Below are positions 18,319-26,625 of a stretch of DNA of 64,000 nucleotides, piece by piece. Below the pieces are notes generated by a model. It was not told the DNA's origin and did not search any database. It saw nothing but the letters and a program-made list of their open reading frames with translations. The stretch is from Mesorhizobium sp. Pch-S (lineage in GTDB: Bacteria > Pseudomonadota > Alphaproteobacteria > Rhizobiales > Rhizobiaceae): the NCBI RefSeq assembly GCF_004136315.1, contig NZ_CP029562.1, forward strand, positions 5,169,501 through 5,233,500. The letters run 5' to 3'. Position numbers and translations under genes: made by a program. Numbering within the stretch: the first letter of the stretch is position 1; each line of letters starts with the position of its first letter.

Positions 18319-19326
18319 GTGTTCGCAAAACTCGCCAAACTCAGTTCCGCAATTCTCCTGGCCGCACTCGCTGCCGGATGTGTTTCGTCCGCGCTCGATG
18401 TCGGCGCGAAGGGTATACAGCCTATTGCATCCAAGCTGGTCGCCGAGATGAAGCGCAAGGGAATGACGCCTTCGTCACCCATCCTGGTGCGTATCTTCAA
18501 GGAAGAGAGCGAGCTCGAAATCTGGAAACGTGACGGCAGCGGCAAGTATGCGTTGCTCAAGACCTACCCGATGTGCCGTTGGTCGGGCCAGCTCGGACCC
18601 AAGAAAAGAATTGGTGATCGGCAGGCGCCTGAAGGGTTCTACCATGTCAGCGCCGACAGGCTGAACCCGAATTCGCAATACTATCTCTCGTTCAACCTGG
18701 GTTACCCCAACAGGCTGGAGGCCGCGCTCGGTTATTCGGGCGAGGCCCTGATGGTGCATGGTGCCTGTTCGTCCTCGGGATGTTACGCGCTGACCGATGA
18801 GGGCGTGTCCGAGATCTACGCGGTGGCGCGTGAAGCCTTGAAAGGTGGTCAGACGTCCTTCCAGGTTCAGGCCTTTCCGTTCCGCATGACCGCCCAGAAG
18901 ATGGCGCGCAATCGCAGCAATCCGAACTACGGCTTCTGGACCGATCTGAAGAAAGGCTACGACAGTTTTGAGGTGACGCGTCGTCAACCCAAAGTGGCCT
19001 ATTGCGACAAGCGTTATGTCTTTGACACCGAGTTTGCCGATGGCGACCCGGTCGACCCGCTTGCGGCATGCCCGCCCGCCATATCCGGCGCCGATGCGCT
19101 GGTGGCAGCGCGGACCCAGAGTGATCTTTCGACCGCCGAGACGATGGCGTCGACCATGACCGGCACGACGGTCCACGCCTATGCGGATGGCGGCATGCAT
19201 CCTACGTTCCGCAAGCTGCTCGCAGCCAGTGGCGACAAGGCCCTGTCGAAAAGGACGTCGCTGACGAAAGTTCCGATCAGCCGGCCGGAAGCGGCGCTGG
19301 CGGATCCTTACAGCGTTTCGGAATAA
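18319..19326 (+). CDS. Murein L,D-transpeptidase (YafK-like), lipoprotein
   Basis: A 335-residue protein. The lipoprotein signal MFAKLAKLSSAILLAALAAGC has its lipobox Cys at 21. The YkuD-type catalytic domain (about 55-180) contains RIFKEESELEIWKRDGSGKY, KTYPMCRWSGQLGPKKRIGD and the active-site motif VHGACSSSGCYALTD with the nucleophile Cys. The C-terminal region of about 150 residues is less conserved. Such enzymes crosslink peptidoglycan or attach/detach lipoproteins in the periplasm. The GTG start was chosen because it is the only one giving a full lipoprotein signal; no strong ribosome site is visible. Confidence 0.85.
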   Translation: MFAKLAKLSSAILLAALAAGCVSSALDVGAKGIQPIASKLVAEMKRKGMTPSSPILVRIFKEESELEIWKRDGSGKYALLKTYPMCRWSGQLGPKKRIGDRQAPEGFYHVSADRLNPNSQYYLSFNLGYPNRLEAALGYSGEALMVHGACSSSGCYALTDEGVSEIYAVAREALKGGQTSFQVQAFPFRMTAQKMARNRSNPNYGFWTDLKKGYDSFEVTRRQPKVAYCDKRYVFDTEFADGDPVDPLAACPPAISGADALVAARTQSDLSTAETMASTMTGTTVHAYADGGMHPTFRKLLAASGDKALSKRTSLTKVPISRPEAALADPYSVSE

Positions 19327-19370
19327 CGCTCCGCAGCGATCTGGCGCGTGCCAGCCGGCACCTATAACGA

Positions 19371-19402
19371 AAACGCCGCCACGGCGAAACCGAAGCGGCG
19401 TT
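19371..19402 (-). terminator. Hairpin terminator for the 44-residue gene
   Basis: AACGCCGC (19372-19379) pairs with GCGGCGTT (19395-19402). Read on the minus strand the stem is followed by TTTTCGTT. It can end the minus-strand small gene at 19440 and also acts as a barrier for the convergent transpeptidase. Confidence 0.6.
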
Positions 19403-19439
19403 GAGCAAAAACGGCAGTCGTGCCGGTAAATTCTGCGCC

Positions 19440-19574
19440 TTAGGCGACGAAACCGAGACGGGCAGCCGCGACCGCACCGGTCTGGCCAGGCATGGTCTTG
19501 GCAAGGCGCTGACGCTCGAGAGCGGTGGTCAGGTTGATTTCGCGGCGGGCGAACAGGCGGGCGAAGAGCTTCAT
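19440..19574 (-). CDS. Small basic protein (44 residues)
   Basis: Reads MKLFARLFARREINLTTALE and continues Arg/Ala-rich to the C-terminal AAARLGFVA. GGAG stands 6-9 bases upstream of the ATG. It is followed by its own terminator and preceded by an AT-rich promoter region, which supports a real small gene. It resembles the short Arg-rich YjiS/DUF1127-like proteins of Rhizobiales only loosely; function unknown. Confidence 0.55.
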   Translation of the reverse strand: MKLFARLFARREINLTTALERQRLAKTMPGQTGAVAAARLGFVA

Positions 19575-19854
19575 CGTTTTCTCCAATCGGTTGCTTAGAC
19601 GGGGCGCCTTCGCGTGATGGAGTGGGGCAGCTCGTTTGCTGCGGTGCATATAGGCCCGTCCAAGCGAAAACAAAATCGCAAAAGCGAAGCGTTTCGCACG
19701 AAAAAGCGACATCGCTGTTGTCGCGATTTCGGTGAAAAATCGATATTGTGTATTTTTTACAATGTGTTGGTCTGGCTTTGGGTCGCTATGCAACTTGTTC
19801 ATATGCGTCATGCAGCCATTGCATGGCCGGTTAACGACGGCGACCGACATCGAA

Positions 19855-19883
19855 AAGCCCGCCGGAGGGGTCGCGGCGGGCTT
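19855..19883 (-). terminator. Rho-independent terminator
   Basis: AAGCCCGCC (19855-19863) pairs with GGCGGGCTT (19875-19883). On the minus strand the stem is followed by TTCG. It lies 20 bp after the stop of the 59-residue gene at 19903. Confidence 0.7.
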
Positions 19884-19902
19884 CAGATGCAATAACGCGC
19901 TT

Positions 19903-20082
19903 TCATTTTGCGCCGGCCCAGCTTCCGACGCCGGGAGCGACCGCTTTTGAACTGACATCCGGCCAGCCGATATCCTTCTGCACCTCGGCGGGAAGGGAAT
20001 TGATGGCGCGCTCGGTGAGGTAGCGGCTGCGGGCCGCACCGAGTTCGGTGGCGATCCGACCGATGGTCGACAGAATGGTCAT
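19903..20082 (-). CDS. DUF1127-like small protein (59 residues)
   Basis: Starts MTILSTIGRIATELGAARSR and includes RAINSLPAEVQKDIGWPDVS. The LPxEVQKDIGWP segment matches the DUF1127 (YjiS) C-terminal pattern, where a small Arg-rich protein ends in a DIG motif. The start has AAGGAGAAG just upstream. Some DUF1127 proteins affect RNA turnover and phosphate/carbon metabolism in alphaproteobacteria; nothing here shows the target. It is divergent from the LysR gene. Confidence 0.7.
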   Translation of the reverse strand: MTILSTIGRIATELGAARSRYLTERAINSLPAEVQKDIGWPDVSSKAVAPGVGSWAGAK

Positions 20083-20231
20083 GCACTTCTCCTTCCACGG
20101 TTGGCTGGAAATTCCGCTGGCGGGCCAGTCGATGCAACTGCTGTTCCAGCAATTGTCAGCAGTGACCGATCAGGCCTTCTCGACGCTGTTGACTATGAAC
20201 TTTCCGTGATATTCAATCAAACGAAATGGGA

Positions 20232-20246
20232 TGATGCTTTGCATCA
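20232..20246. promoter_or_regulatory. Candidate LysR operator
   Basis: TGATGC-TTT-GCATCA is a perfect palindrome 21 bp upstream of the lysR start, in the divergent promoter with the DUF1127-like gene. Its position suits autorepression; inferred from symmetry only. Confidence 0.4.
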
Positions 20247-20266
20247 GAAAATTTGAAGGTGATGCC

Positions 20267-21166
20267 ATGAATGCGCCACTCAATCATCCGCTTCCCTTGC
20301 TCGATCTGGATGTGCTCCGCACTTTTGTGGCGATTGCCGAGACAGGCAGCTTTACCACGGCGGCGACGGCTGTCTTCCGCACGCCGTCGGCGGTTTCGAT
20401 GCAGATCAAGAAACTCGAGGATGTGCTCGGCCGTTCGGTGTTCGCACGCGATGCACGTTCGGTGGCTTTGACCACCGACGGCGAAATGCTGCTTGGTTAT
20501 GCGCGGCGGCTGCTCGCCATCAATCGGGAGGCGGTTTCCAAGTTCATCGTGCCGGACATTGTCGGCATCGTGCGACTGGGCTCGCCGGACGATTATGGCG
20601 AACGCATCCTGCCGCATGTGCTGAAGCGTTTCGCGAAGTCGCATCCTTCGATAGCCGTCGATGTCACCATCGACCAGTCGATCAACCTGCGGCGGCGCAT
20701 GGACGACCGCGCGCTTGACCTCACGCTGCTCACCAATTCCTACAAGACCAGCGCGATCGGCGCCGAGGTGCTGCTGACCGAGCCGATCGTCTGGGCCGGC
20801 GCAAAGGGGGGCTGCGCGCATCTGCGCGAGCCATTGCCGGTGTCGATCTGGGAGGAGGGCTGCGTGTGGCGCGCCGGCGCTCTGGAAGCGCTTGGCCGCG
20901 AGGGGCGCAACTATCGTGTTGCCTACATGAGCGCGCATACAGCTGGTCAGCGGGCGGCAATCCAGGCCGATCTCGCGGTGGCGCCGCTGCCAAAATCCTT
21001 CCTCGGCAACGACATGGTCGAACTCGGCCCGAAAGACGGCATGCCGCATATCGGCAATTACAATCTGGCGATGATCGTCACGCCGGATGCCAGTGCTCCG
21101 GTCAAGGCGGTTGCCGACCACATCCGCGCGACCTTCGACGTGTTCAGGGAGACAGGACGCTTCTGA
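20267..21166 (+). CDS. LysR family transcriptional regulator
   Basis: A 299-residue protein. The winged helix-turn-helix covers about 12-70 (LDLDVLRTFVAIAETGSFTT, AVSMQIKKLEDVLGRSVFAR) and the periplasmic-binding-like effector domain about 95-295 (GIVRLGSPDDYGERILPHVL, AAIQADLAVAPLPKSFLGND). The start at 20267 has GAAGGTGA upstream; an ATG at 20231 falls inside the operator. It lies next to the convergent alpha/beta hydrolase (9 bp gap), whose promoter it does not share. Ligand unknown. Confidence 0.88.
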   Translation: MNAPLNHPLPLLDLDVLRTFVAIAETGSFTTAATAVFRTPSAVSMQIKKLEDVLGRSVFARDARSVALTTDGEMLLGYARRLLAINREAVSKFIVPDIVGIVRLGSPDDYGERILPHVLKRFAKSHPSIAVDVTIDQSINLRRRMDDRALDLTLLTNSYKTSAIGAEVLLTEPIVWAGAKGGCAHLREPLPVSIWEEGCVWRAGALEALGREGRNYRVAYMSAHTAGQRAAIQADLAVAPLPKSFLGNDMVELGPKDGMPHIGNYNLAMIVTPDASAPVKAVADHIRATFDVFRETGRF

Positions 21167-21175
21167 GACTGCCGG

Positions 21176-22099
21176 TTATTCGGCAGCGAGCGGCATCTCC
21201 ATCCGGAGTTGCTGCCTGCTCAGGAACGCCACGATGCGGTCGCGGGCGCGACGGGCTTCAGGCATGTTGATCAGTGGCCAGACGTGGAACATGCCTTCCT
21301 CGTGAACCAGTTCGACGTCGACACCCGCCGCCCGCGCCTTGTCGGCGAAGATCAGATTGTCGGGCGTCAGGAGATCGTGCGAGCCGGTGAGGAGCAGGGT
21401 GGGCGGAAGTACCGTCAGGTCGCCATAAAGCGGGCTGATGTGCCAGTCGCTGCGGTCCATGCCGGCGCCATAAAGGCGTACGGCTTCCAGGCCACCGGGA
21501 ATACCCAGCCACGGATCACGCTGCTCGGCTTCGAACACCTCGGGATTGGCCAGCGACATGTCGAGGCCCGGCGAGATCAGAACGTGGCTGCCGGGCGTCG
21601 GCAGGCCTTCCTCCGCCATCATCATGGTCAGCACCACCGCCATGTTGCCGCCGGCTGAATCACCCATGAAGATGATGTCTTCCGCAGCGGTCTCTTCCAG
21701 CATTTCGCGATAGACCGAACCGACCATGCCAAACATGTCGTGGAAGTCGTGTTCGGGCGCGATCGGGTAGATCGGCACGGTCATGCCAAAGCCGAGGCGT
21801 TCGGCCATCTCGGCAATCAGAGCCCAGTGATAGGTGGTGATTTCAAAGACATAGGCGCCGCCGTGCAGGTAGAGAATCCGCTTGCTGCTGCCGTTCTTCG
21901 GCGCGATGTCGTAGACGGGGAAACCGGCAACGCTGCGCGTGGAGACGTCGAAACGCTGCGTCACCATGGGTGGTGGCTGGTGGCACTGTTTCTTGCGCGC
22001 ATGCTGAATCCAGCGGTGCATGTTCTCCGGGCTGGAGAACGCCTTCTTGCGCGTGTGTTTCAGAACAAAAGAAACGAGTTGGCTACGGATGCTGGCCAT
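21176..22099 (-). CDS. Alpha/beta hydrolase (HSL-type esterase/lipase)
   Basis: A 307-residue protein with the hormone-sensitive-lipase layout: oxyanion motif LHGGAYVF (about 78-85), nucleophile elbow GDSAGGNMA with Ser near residue 145, Asp in the segment LLTGSHDLLTPDN and His in EGMFHVWPLI. It is cytoplasmic, without a signal peptide. It hydrolyses acyl esters or carries out epoxide/lactone-type chemistry; the substrate is not evident. It appears monocistronic. Confidence 0.88.
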   Translation of the reverse strand: MASIRSQLVSFVLKHTRKKAFSSPENMHRWIQHARKKQCHQPPPMVTQRFDVSTRSVAGFPVYDIAPKNGSSKRILYLHGGAYVFEITTYHWALIAEMAERLGFGMTVPIYPIAPEHDFHDMFGMVGSVYREMLEETAAEDIIFMGDSAGGNMAVVLTMMMAEEGLPTPGSHVLISPGLDMSLANPEVFEAEQRDPWLGIPGGLEAVRLYGAGMDRSDWHISPLYGDLTVLPPTLLLTGSHDLLTPDNLIFADKARAAGVDVELVHEEGMFHVWPLINMPEARRARDRIVAFLSRQQLRMEMPLAAE

Positions 22100-22239
22100 G
22101 GAACACGACGGACTGATGCTGCGCCGGCTGGCCGGCTATGACTGCCCCAAGAGCCAGAATTTTGGGCTTCGGGGGCGAAAGTCAAGGATGACGTTGCGTC
22201 ACCGATTGTACCAGCGGTCGATCGGATGCCGGTCGGACG

Positions 22240-22920
22240 TCAAACCGCAGGCACGTTGTCCTGCTGCAGTACGACGACGCGGGTGCCGTTCTGGACACGC
22301 CGGTGCAGGTCGATGATGTCCTGGTTGAGCAGGCGAATGCAGCCTGACGAGATCGAGCGGCCGATGGACCAGTCCTCGTTTGTGCCGTGGATACGGTAGA
22401 GCGTGTCGACGCCGTTCTTGAACAGATAAAGCGCGCGGGCACCGAGCGGGTTCGTCGGCCCCGGTTCCATCCCGCCGGCAAGCGGGCCGTACCGTTCCGG
22501 CTCACGCGCGATCATGTCCTGCGTCGGGGTCCAGCGTGGCCATTCGCGCTTGTACTGGATCACGCCGCTGCCCTCGAAGGCGAGGCCGGCCTTGCCGACG
22601 CCAACGCCGTAGCGCAGCGCCCGTCCTTCGCCGAGCACCAGATAGAGGAAACGCTTCGGCGTATCGATGACGATTGTGCCTGACGGTTCGGGGCCCTGAT
22701 AGGCGACTTCCTGGCGGTAATATTTCGGATCGATCTTGGTGAGGTCGGGCGCAGGAATGGGGAAGGCATCATCGGCGACGGCAGCATACATGTCGCGATA
22801 ATATTGCGGCACCTCACGCTTGCCCGGCTTGATCGCTGCGACCTTCTGCGTCGTGGTGCAGCCAGCCGCGACGAACGGGATGGCGAGAACGAATAGACGG
22901 CGGCTGATGGAAACGGGCAT
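22240..22920 (-). CDS. L,D-transpeptidase (YkuD domain), lipoprotein-like
   Basis: A 226-residue protein. A Tat/lipoprotein-like signal (SRRLFVLAIPFVAAGC) is followed by a linker and a YkuD domain at about 85-220: GTIVIDTPKRFLYLVLGEGR, GVGKAGLAFEGSG, RIHGTNEDWSIGRSISSGCI with the catalytic Cys in SSGCIRL. This is the ErfK/YbiS/YcfS/YnhG class found in multiple copies in Rhizobiales, where L,D-crosslinks dominate the wall. The start at 22920 begins the signal; the longer frame to 23241 has no support. Confidence 0.9.
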   Translation of the reverse strand: MPVSISRRLFVLAIPFVAAGCTTTQKVAAIKPGKREVPQYYRDMYAAVADDAFPIPAPDLTKIDPKYYRQEVAYQGPEPSGTIVIDTPKRFLYLVLGEGRALRYGVGVGKAGLAFEGSGVIQYKREWPRWTPTQDMIAREPERYGPLAGGMEPGPTNPLGARALYLFKNGVDTLYRIHGTNEDWSIGRSISSGCIRLLNQDIIDLHRRVQNGTRVVVLQQDNVPAV

Positions 22921-23277
22921 GATGGAACCTGAGCTTGTTGTGTCTTTTGGACCGGTCGTCGCAGAAAAGTCTGAACGCTTCCAATCACCCAAAATCACGC
23001 TTTGGTGAAAGGCGCGGATCGGTTGGGAGTTTTTCAGCGGTTCGAACAGGCGTCGAAACGGCGGTTGCCGACCATGTCCCTGTTGAAGGGGGCGAGAAAA
23101 AGGCACTTCGAGCCAGCAGGGGGCGCAGCAGAAGAGCTTTGACCTTCCCCTGTGTCGCGATGGCCACACCGAGCTTGCGCAGCGCCGCCTGAGCAATTCC
23201 AGTAAAAACGCGCAGCGGTTTTGCGTTCGCACAAAACGCAAAGACCAGCGCGTTTTCCGCGAAAAAGCAGAAACACC
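22921..23277. other. Intergenic region without a supported gene
   Basis: These 357 bp between the transpeptidase start and the end of the dehalogenase gene carry only short shadow frames. Near 23210-23265 there are repeated AAAACGC/GCGTTTT words (for example TTTTGCGT and ACAAAACGC), giving a weak, imperfect hairpin of rhizobial type. Confidence 0.5.
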
Positions 23278-23997
23278 CTAGTTGTGATTGCGCAGATCGA
23301 GATGTGCGGAGAGCGCGGGAAAATCCGCGGCGACGATGTCCCAGTGGCTGCTGGCCCTGAGGTCGGTCACCTGCCCGGTGCCGTGCTCCTGTGGGCGCGC
23401 CACGAACGCCGTCTTCAGCCCGCACGCGCGCGCTGCTGACAGGTCGTTGTTATGCGCGGCCACCAGCATGACCTGTGCAGGTTCAAGTCTCAACGCTTCG
23501 CAGCTTGTGAGATAAGCGCGCGGGTCGGGCTTGTAGGCGCGGGCAATGCCGGCGCCGAGAATGCAGTCCCAGGGCAGGGCGCCATATCTCGCCAGCCGCG
23601 TCATCAATGCGATCGAACCATTGGAGCATGGTGCGACGATCCGGTTGGCCTTCAGCCGTATCAGGCCCGGAACGACATCCGGCCACGGCGGCAGCTTTTC
23701 CCAGGCGTGGTTGAGCGCTGCGCGCTCTTCCTCGCTGAAATGCCCGGCTATGCCGAAGCCGTCGAGCGTTGTGTCGAGGTTCTCACGGTGGAGCACGTCC
23801 AGATCGACATAGGATCGGCGGCCGGAGCGTATTTCCTCCATCCTCGGCTGATAGAGGTCGCGCCAGGCATCCGCGAAAGCGAGGCTGTCGACCTGCAGTC
23901 CCTTCGCGGCTGTCGCTGCCGCCACCTCACGGGCGACGCCGGTGCGCCAGTCAACACAAGTGCCGAAAACATCGAAGATGAGGGCTTCAACCGTCAT
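23278..23997 (-). CDS. Haloacid dehalogenase type II-like HAD hydrolase
   Basis: A 239-residue protein. HAD motif I is ALIFDVFGTCVDW (nucleophile Asp near residue 9), motif II ser/thr lies in PCSNGSIALM, and motif III KPDPRAYLTS is followed by MLVAAHNNDLSAARACG. The length and the FDVFGT start fit the L-2-haloacid dehalogenase group, which removes halide from 2-haloacids; other HAD phosphatases share the pattern. It lies 52 bp after the RamA-like gene on the same strand and could be co-transcribed. The frame extends to 24297, but only the part from ATG 23997 has HAD character. Confidence 0.82.
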   Translation of the reverse strand: MTVEALIFDVFGTCVDWRTGVAREVAAATAAKGLQVDSLAFADAWRDLYQPRMEEIRSGRRSYVDLDVLHRENLDTTLDGFGIAGHFSEEERAALNHAWEKLPPWPDVVPGLIRLKANRIVAPCSNGSIALMTRLARYGALPWDCILGAGIARAYKPDPRAYLTSCEALRLEPAQVMLVAAHNNDLSAARACGLKTAFVARPQEHGTGQVTDLRASSHWDIVAADFPALSAHLDLRNHN

Positions 23998-24049
23998 TGC
24001 CCAGTCCCATTCCGGCACCTCCACTGTGGTTGCCGGTTTGGTGAGCAAC

Positions 24050-26125
24050 CTATTCGCGATTGCGCCGGGCGGCACGCTCTTCCCGAGAGCGTCGGCGGGG
24101 CGCTGCATCCCCGGCCGCATCATCGCTTGCCACCTTGCGCGGCGGCAGTTTGACCTGTTCGGAAAGCTTGGGGAAGGGGTCAACCTTGTTCGGCAAGGCC
24201 ATGGCGTCGATGAACAGCTGCTGGAAATTCGGCTCGAGCGCGGTTTCGATCTTTTCGATCTTCGCCACCTGCTTTTCGATTTCGCGGCGATGGTCACGGT
24301 TGAGCAGCGCCATCAGGGCGCCGGTGCCCGCGGCGTTGCCGACAGCCTTCACCTCTGACAGGTCACAATCGGGGATGAGCCCCAGCACCATGGCGTATTT
24401 CGGATCGATGAAGGAGCCGAAAGCGCCGGCGAAACGGATCGTGTCGACGGTTTCGACACCTTGCTTCTCCATCAGCAGCTTCACGCCGGCATAGAGGGCG
24501 GCCTTGGCGAGCTGGATGGCGCGTATGTCGTTCTGGGTGACGGTGATGCGCGGCTCGCCCTGGCGTCCTTCACGCAGCAGGTAGGAGAAGGTGCGGCCGT
24601 TCTGGATGATGCGCGGGCTTTTCGCCATCAGGGAACCATCGACGACTCCGTCTTCCGAAATGATGCCGGAGAGATACATCTCCGCCACGACCTCGATGAT
24701 GGCCGAGCCGCAGATGCCGGTGACGCCAGTGGTCCAGGACGCTTCCTCGAAACCTTCCTCATCGGACCACTTGTCGGTGCCGATGACACGGTAGCGCGGC
24801 TCCAGCGTTTCCGGGTCGATGCGCACGCGCTCGATGGCGCCGGGCGCCGCGCGCTGGCCGGACGAGATTTCCGCGCCTTCGAAAGCCGGACCCGTTGGCG
24901 AGGAGGCGGCAACAACGCGGTTGCGATTGCCGAGCACGATCTCGGCATTGGTACCGACATCGACCAGCAGCATCATGCTGTCCTGACGGTAGGGGCCTTC
25001 CGACAATGTCGCGCCGGCCGCATCGGCGCCGACATGGCCGGCAATGCAAGGCAGCGTGTAGAAGCGCGCTCCGCGGTTGACGTCGATGCCGATGTCGTTG
25101 GTCCAGCCTTGCACGGCACCGGAGACAGCGAGGGCAAAAGGCGCCTGTCCAAGTTCGGTCGGATCGATGCCCAGGAAAAGATGGTGCATGATCGGATTGG
25201 CGACGAAGACGCTATCGAAGATGTCGTGACGGTCGACGCCGCCTTCCTCGCAGACCTTGCCGATCAGCGTGTTCACGGCCTCGCGCACGGCCTTGGTCAT
25301 GGCCTCGCGGCCATCGGGGTTCATCATAACGTAGGAGACGCGGCTCATCAGATCTTCGCCGAAGCGGATCTGCGGGTTCGACGTACCGGAAGAGGCAACG
25401 ACACGGCCGGAAAGCAGCGATACCAGATGCATGGCGATCGTGGTGGATCCGATGTCGCAGGCGATGCCGTAGGCTTCGTTCTTGAGGCCTGGATAGAGCG
25501 CGATCACCGTTGCACGGGAAAATTCCATGTCCTTATGGATGGCCGCTGTGACCGCCCAGTTCTCCTTGCGCAGGATCTTCTGGACTTCGGGGATGAGATG
25601 CGGCGCGACGCGCAGGTCCTTCCAGCCCCAGTCGTTCTGCAGCACGGCCTTGAGGCGCTCCAGGTCACCGGTGGGTTTGTGCATGTCGGGCTGTTCGACC
25701 TCGACGTAGCACATCTGCACCGCAGAATTGCGCTCGATGACGCGGTCGGTGGCGGCCTTGCGCACCACCTGGGCGTTGATCACGGTATCCTGCGGCACGT
25801 CGATGACGAGATCGCCCTGGATGGTGGCCGAGCAGGACAGACGCCTGCCGTCGGGCAGGCCGCGGACGCGCTCGTAGCGCTCTTCCTTGGGGCCTTTCGG
25901 CGAGATGTGGTCGAGCGAGGAAACGATCTTGTGCTTGGCGAAATTGCCTTCCTGCACCTCGATCTGGCAGCGCCCGCAGGTGGCGCGCCCGCCGCAGACC
26001 GATTCCACATAGACACCGAGCTGGCGTGCCGCATCAAGCACAGGCGTGCCGATCGGGAAGCGCCCGCGCTTGCCGGACGGCATGAACAGGACCAGAGGGT
26101 CGGTGGAGTTGAGAGGGGCGTTCAT
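24050..26125 (-). CDS. Corrinoid activation protein, RamA/RACo-like (ASKHA, DUF4445)
   Basis: A 691-residue protein. The N-terminal 2Fe-2S ferredoxin domain carries CGGRATCGRC and a later SCSAT Cys (about residues 20-115). A linker is followed by an ASKHA-type ATPase domain (about 215-640) with ACDIGSTTIAMHLVSLLSGR, DVGTNAEIVLGNRN and RFAGAFGSFIDPKYAMVLGL. Such proteins use ATP and a low-potential electron to reduce inactive Co(II) corrinoid to Co(I). In some alphaproteobacteria a protein of this type reactivates a split methionine synthase; in others it serves MttB-type methyltransferases. Both partners are in this window. The C-terminus is strikingly basic (PRRRSREERAARRNRE). The start ATG 26125 has no strong ribosome site. 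Confidence 0.9.
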   Translation of the reverse strand: MNAPLNSTDPLVLFMPSGKRGRFPIGTPVLDAARQLGVYVESVCGGRATCGRCQIEVQEGNFAKHKIVSSLDHISPKGPKEERYERVRGLPDGRRLSCSATIQGDLVIDVPQDTVINAQVVRKAATDRVIERNSAVQMCYVEVEQPDMHKPTGDLERLKAVLQNDWGWKDLRVAPHLIPEVQKILRKENWAVTAAIHKDMEFSRATVIALYPGLKNEAYGIACDIGSTTIAMHLVSLLSGRVVASSGTSNPQIRFGEDLMSRVSYVMMNPDGREAMTKAVREAVNTLIGKVCEEGGVDRHDIFDSVFVANPIMHHLFLGIDPTELGQAPFALAVSGAVQGWTNDIGIDVNRGARFYTLPCIAGHVGADAAGATLSEGPYRQDSMMLLVDVGTNAEIVLGNRNRVVAASSPTGPAFEGAEISSGQRAAPGAIERVRIDPETLEPRYRVIGTDKWSDEEGFEEASWTTGVTGICGSAIIEVVAEMYLSGIISEDGVVDGSLMAKSPRIIQNGRTFSYLLREGRQGEPRITVTQNDIRAIQLAKAALYAGVKLLMEKQGVETVDTIRFAGAFGSFIDPKYAMVLGLIPDCDLSEVKAVGNAAGTGALMALLNRDHRREIEKQVAKIEKIETALEPNFQQLFIDAMALPNKVDPFPKLSEQVKLPPRKVASDDAAGDAAPRRRSREERAARRNRE

Positions 26126-26205
26126 CGCTTCGACACCACCAATGTTAACGCTGCCTTGGCGAAAGTGCGATAAAGGCAAGGCGTGTGAGAGAGGCACGCT
26201 TGCCG

Positions 26206-26487
26206 ATGAAACCCGACTTTTCGCTGGTAGCCCTGCTTCCGTCCGCTCTGTCGGCGATCTCCACCGGCATGCTTGCGGTACGCATCAGCAAAGGAAGCTG
26301 GACCAGGCATCCGCATTACCTTGCGGCCGCCATCATCGCTTCGACGGCCACCATTGTTTATCTGTTTCCGTCCCGCCCTGCGGATGCAGCCAGCGTTGCC
26401 TCGATGCTGCTTTGCGGCATCGTGGGCGGCTGCGCCGGCGTGTTCGTCTTCAGCCTGGTGCTCGGCAGCACCAGGACCGAGGACTAG
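26206..26487 (+). CDS. Small membrane protein, hypothetical
   Basis: A 93-residue protein with three likely helices (SLVALLPSALSAISTGMLAV, YLAAAIIASTATIVYLF, MLLCGIVGGCAGVFVFSLVL). It is divergent from the corrinoid activator by 80 bp. Its TAG stop is formed by the first bases of the CTAGAGC repeat element that follows. No family recognised. Confidence 0.55.
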   Translation: MKPDFSLVALLPSALSAISTGMLAVRISKGSWTRHPHYLAAAIIASTATIVYLFPSRPADAASVASMLLCGIVGGCAGVFVFSLVLGSTRTED

Positions 26488-26589
26488 AGCGTTTCCGTTT
26501 TTCACGGAAACGCGGAAACGCTCTGAGTTTTTGTTTTCGCCGCATTTTTGTAACGCCAAGTGATTCCACTTGGCTACAAAATGCTCTAG
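26484..26589. repeat. 106-bp palindromic intergenic element bounded by CTAGAGC/GCTCTAG
   Basis: The ends are inverted (CTAGAGC at 26484, GCTCTAG at 26583). Inside are two hairpins: AGAGCGTTTCC/GGAAACGCTCT (26486-26496, 26514-26524) and TTTTGTA...CCAAGTG/CACTTGG...TACAAAA (26546-26581). The first hairpin's arm recurs in the element at 42835-42929. It also provides the stop codon of the preceding gene and may act as a bidirectional terminator. Confidence 0.7.
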
Positions 26590-26625
26590 GCGCCGAACGC
26601 CTGCAGGCGCAGGGAAGGTCACGGC

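Noticed and set aside
24461..26173. A 570-codon plus-strand frame opposite the RamA-like gene
   Set aside because: It is a shadow of the conserved minus-strand gene, with His/Asp-rich sequence and no motif.
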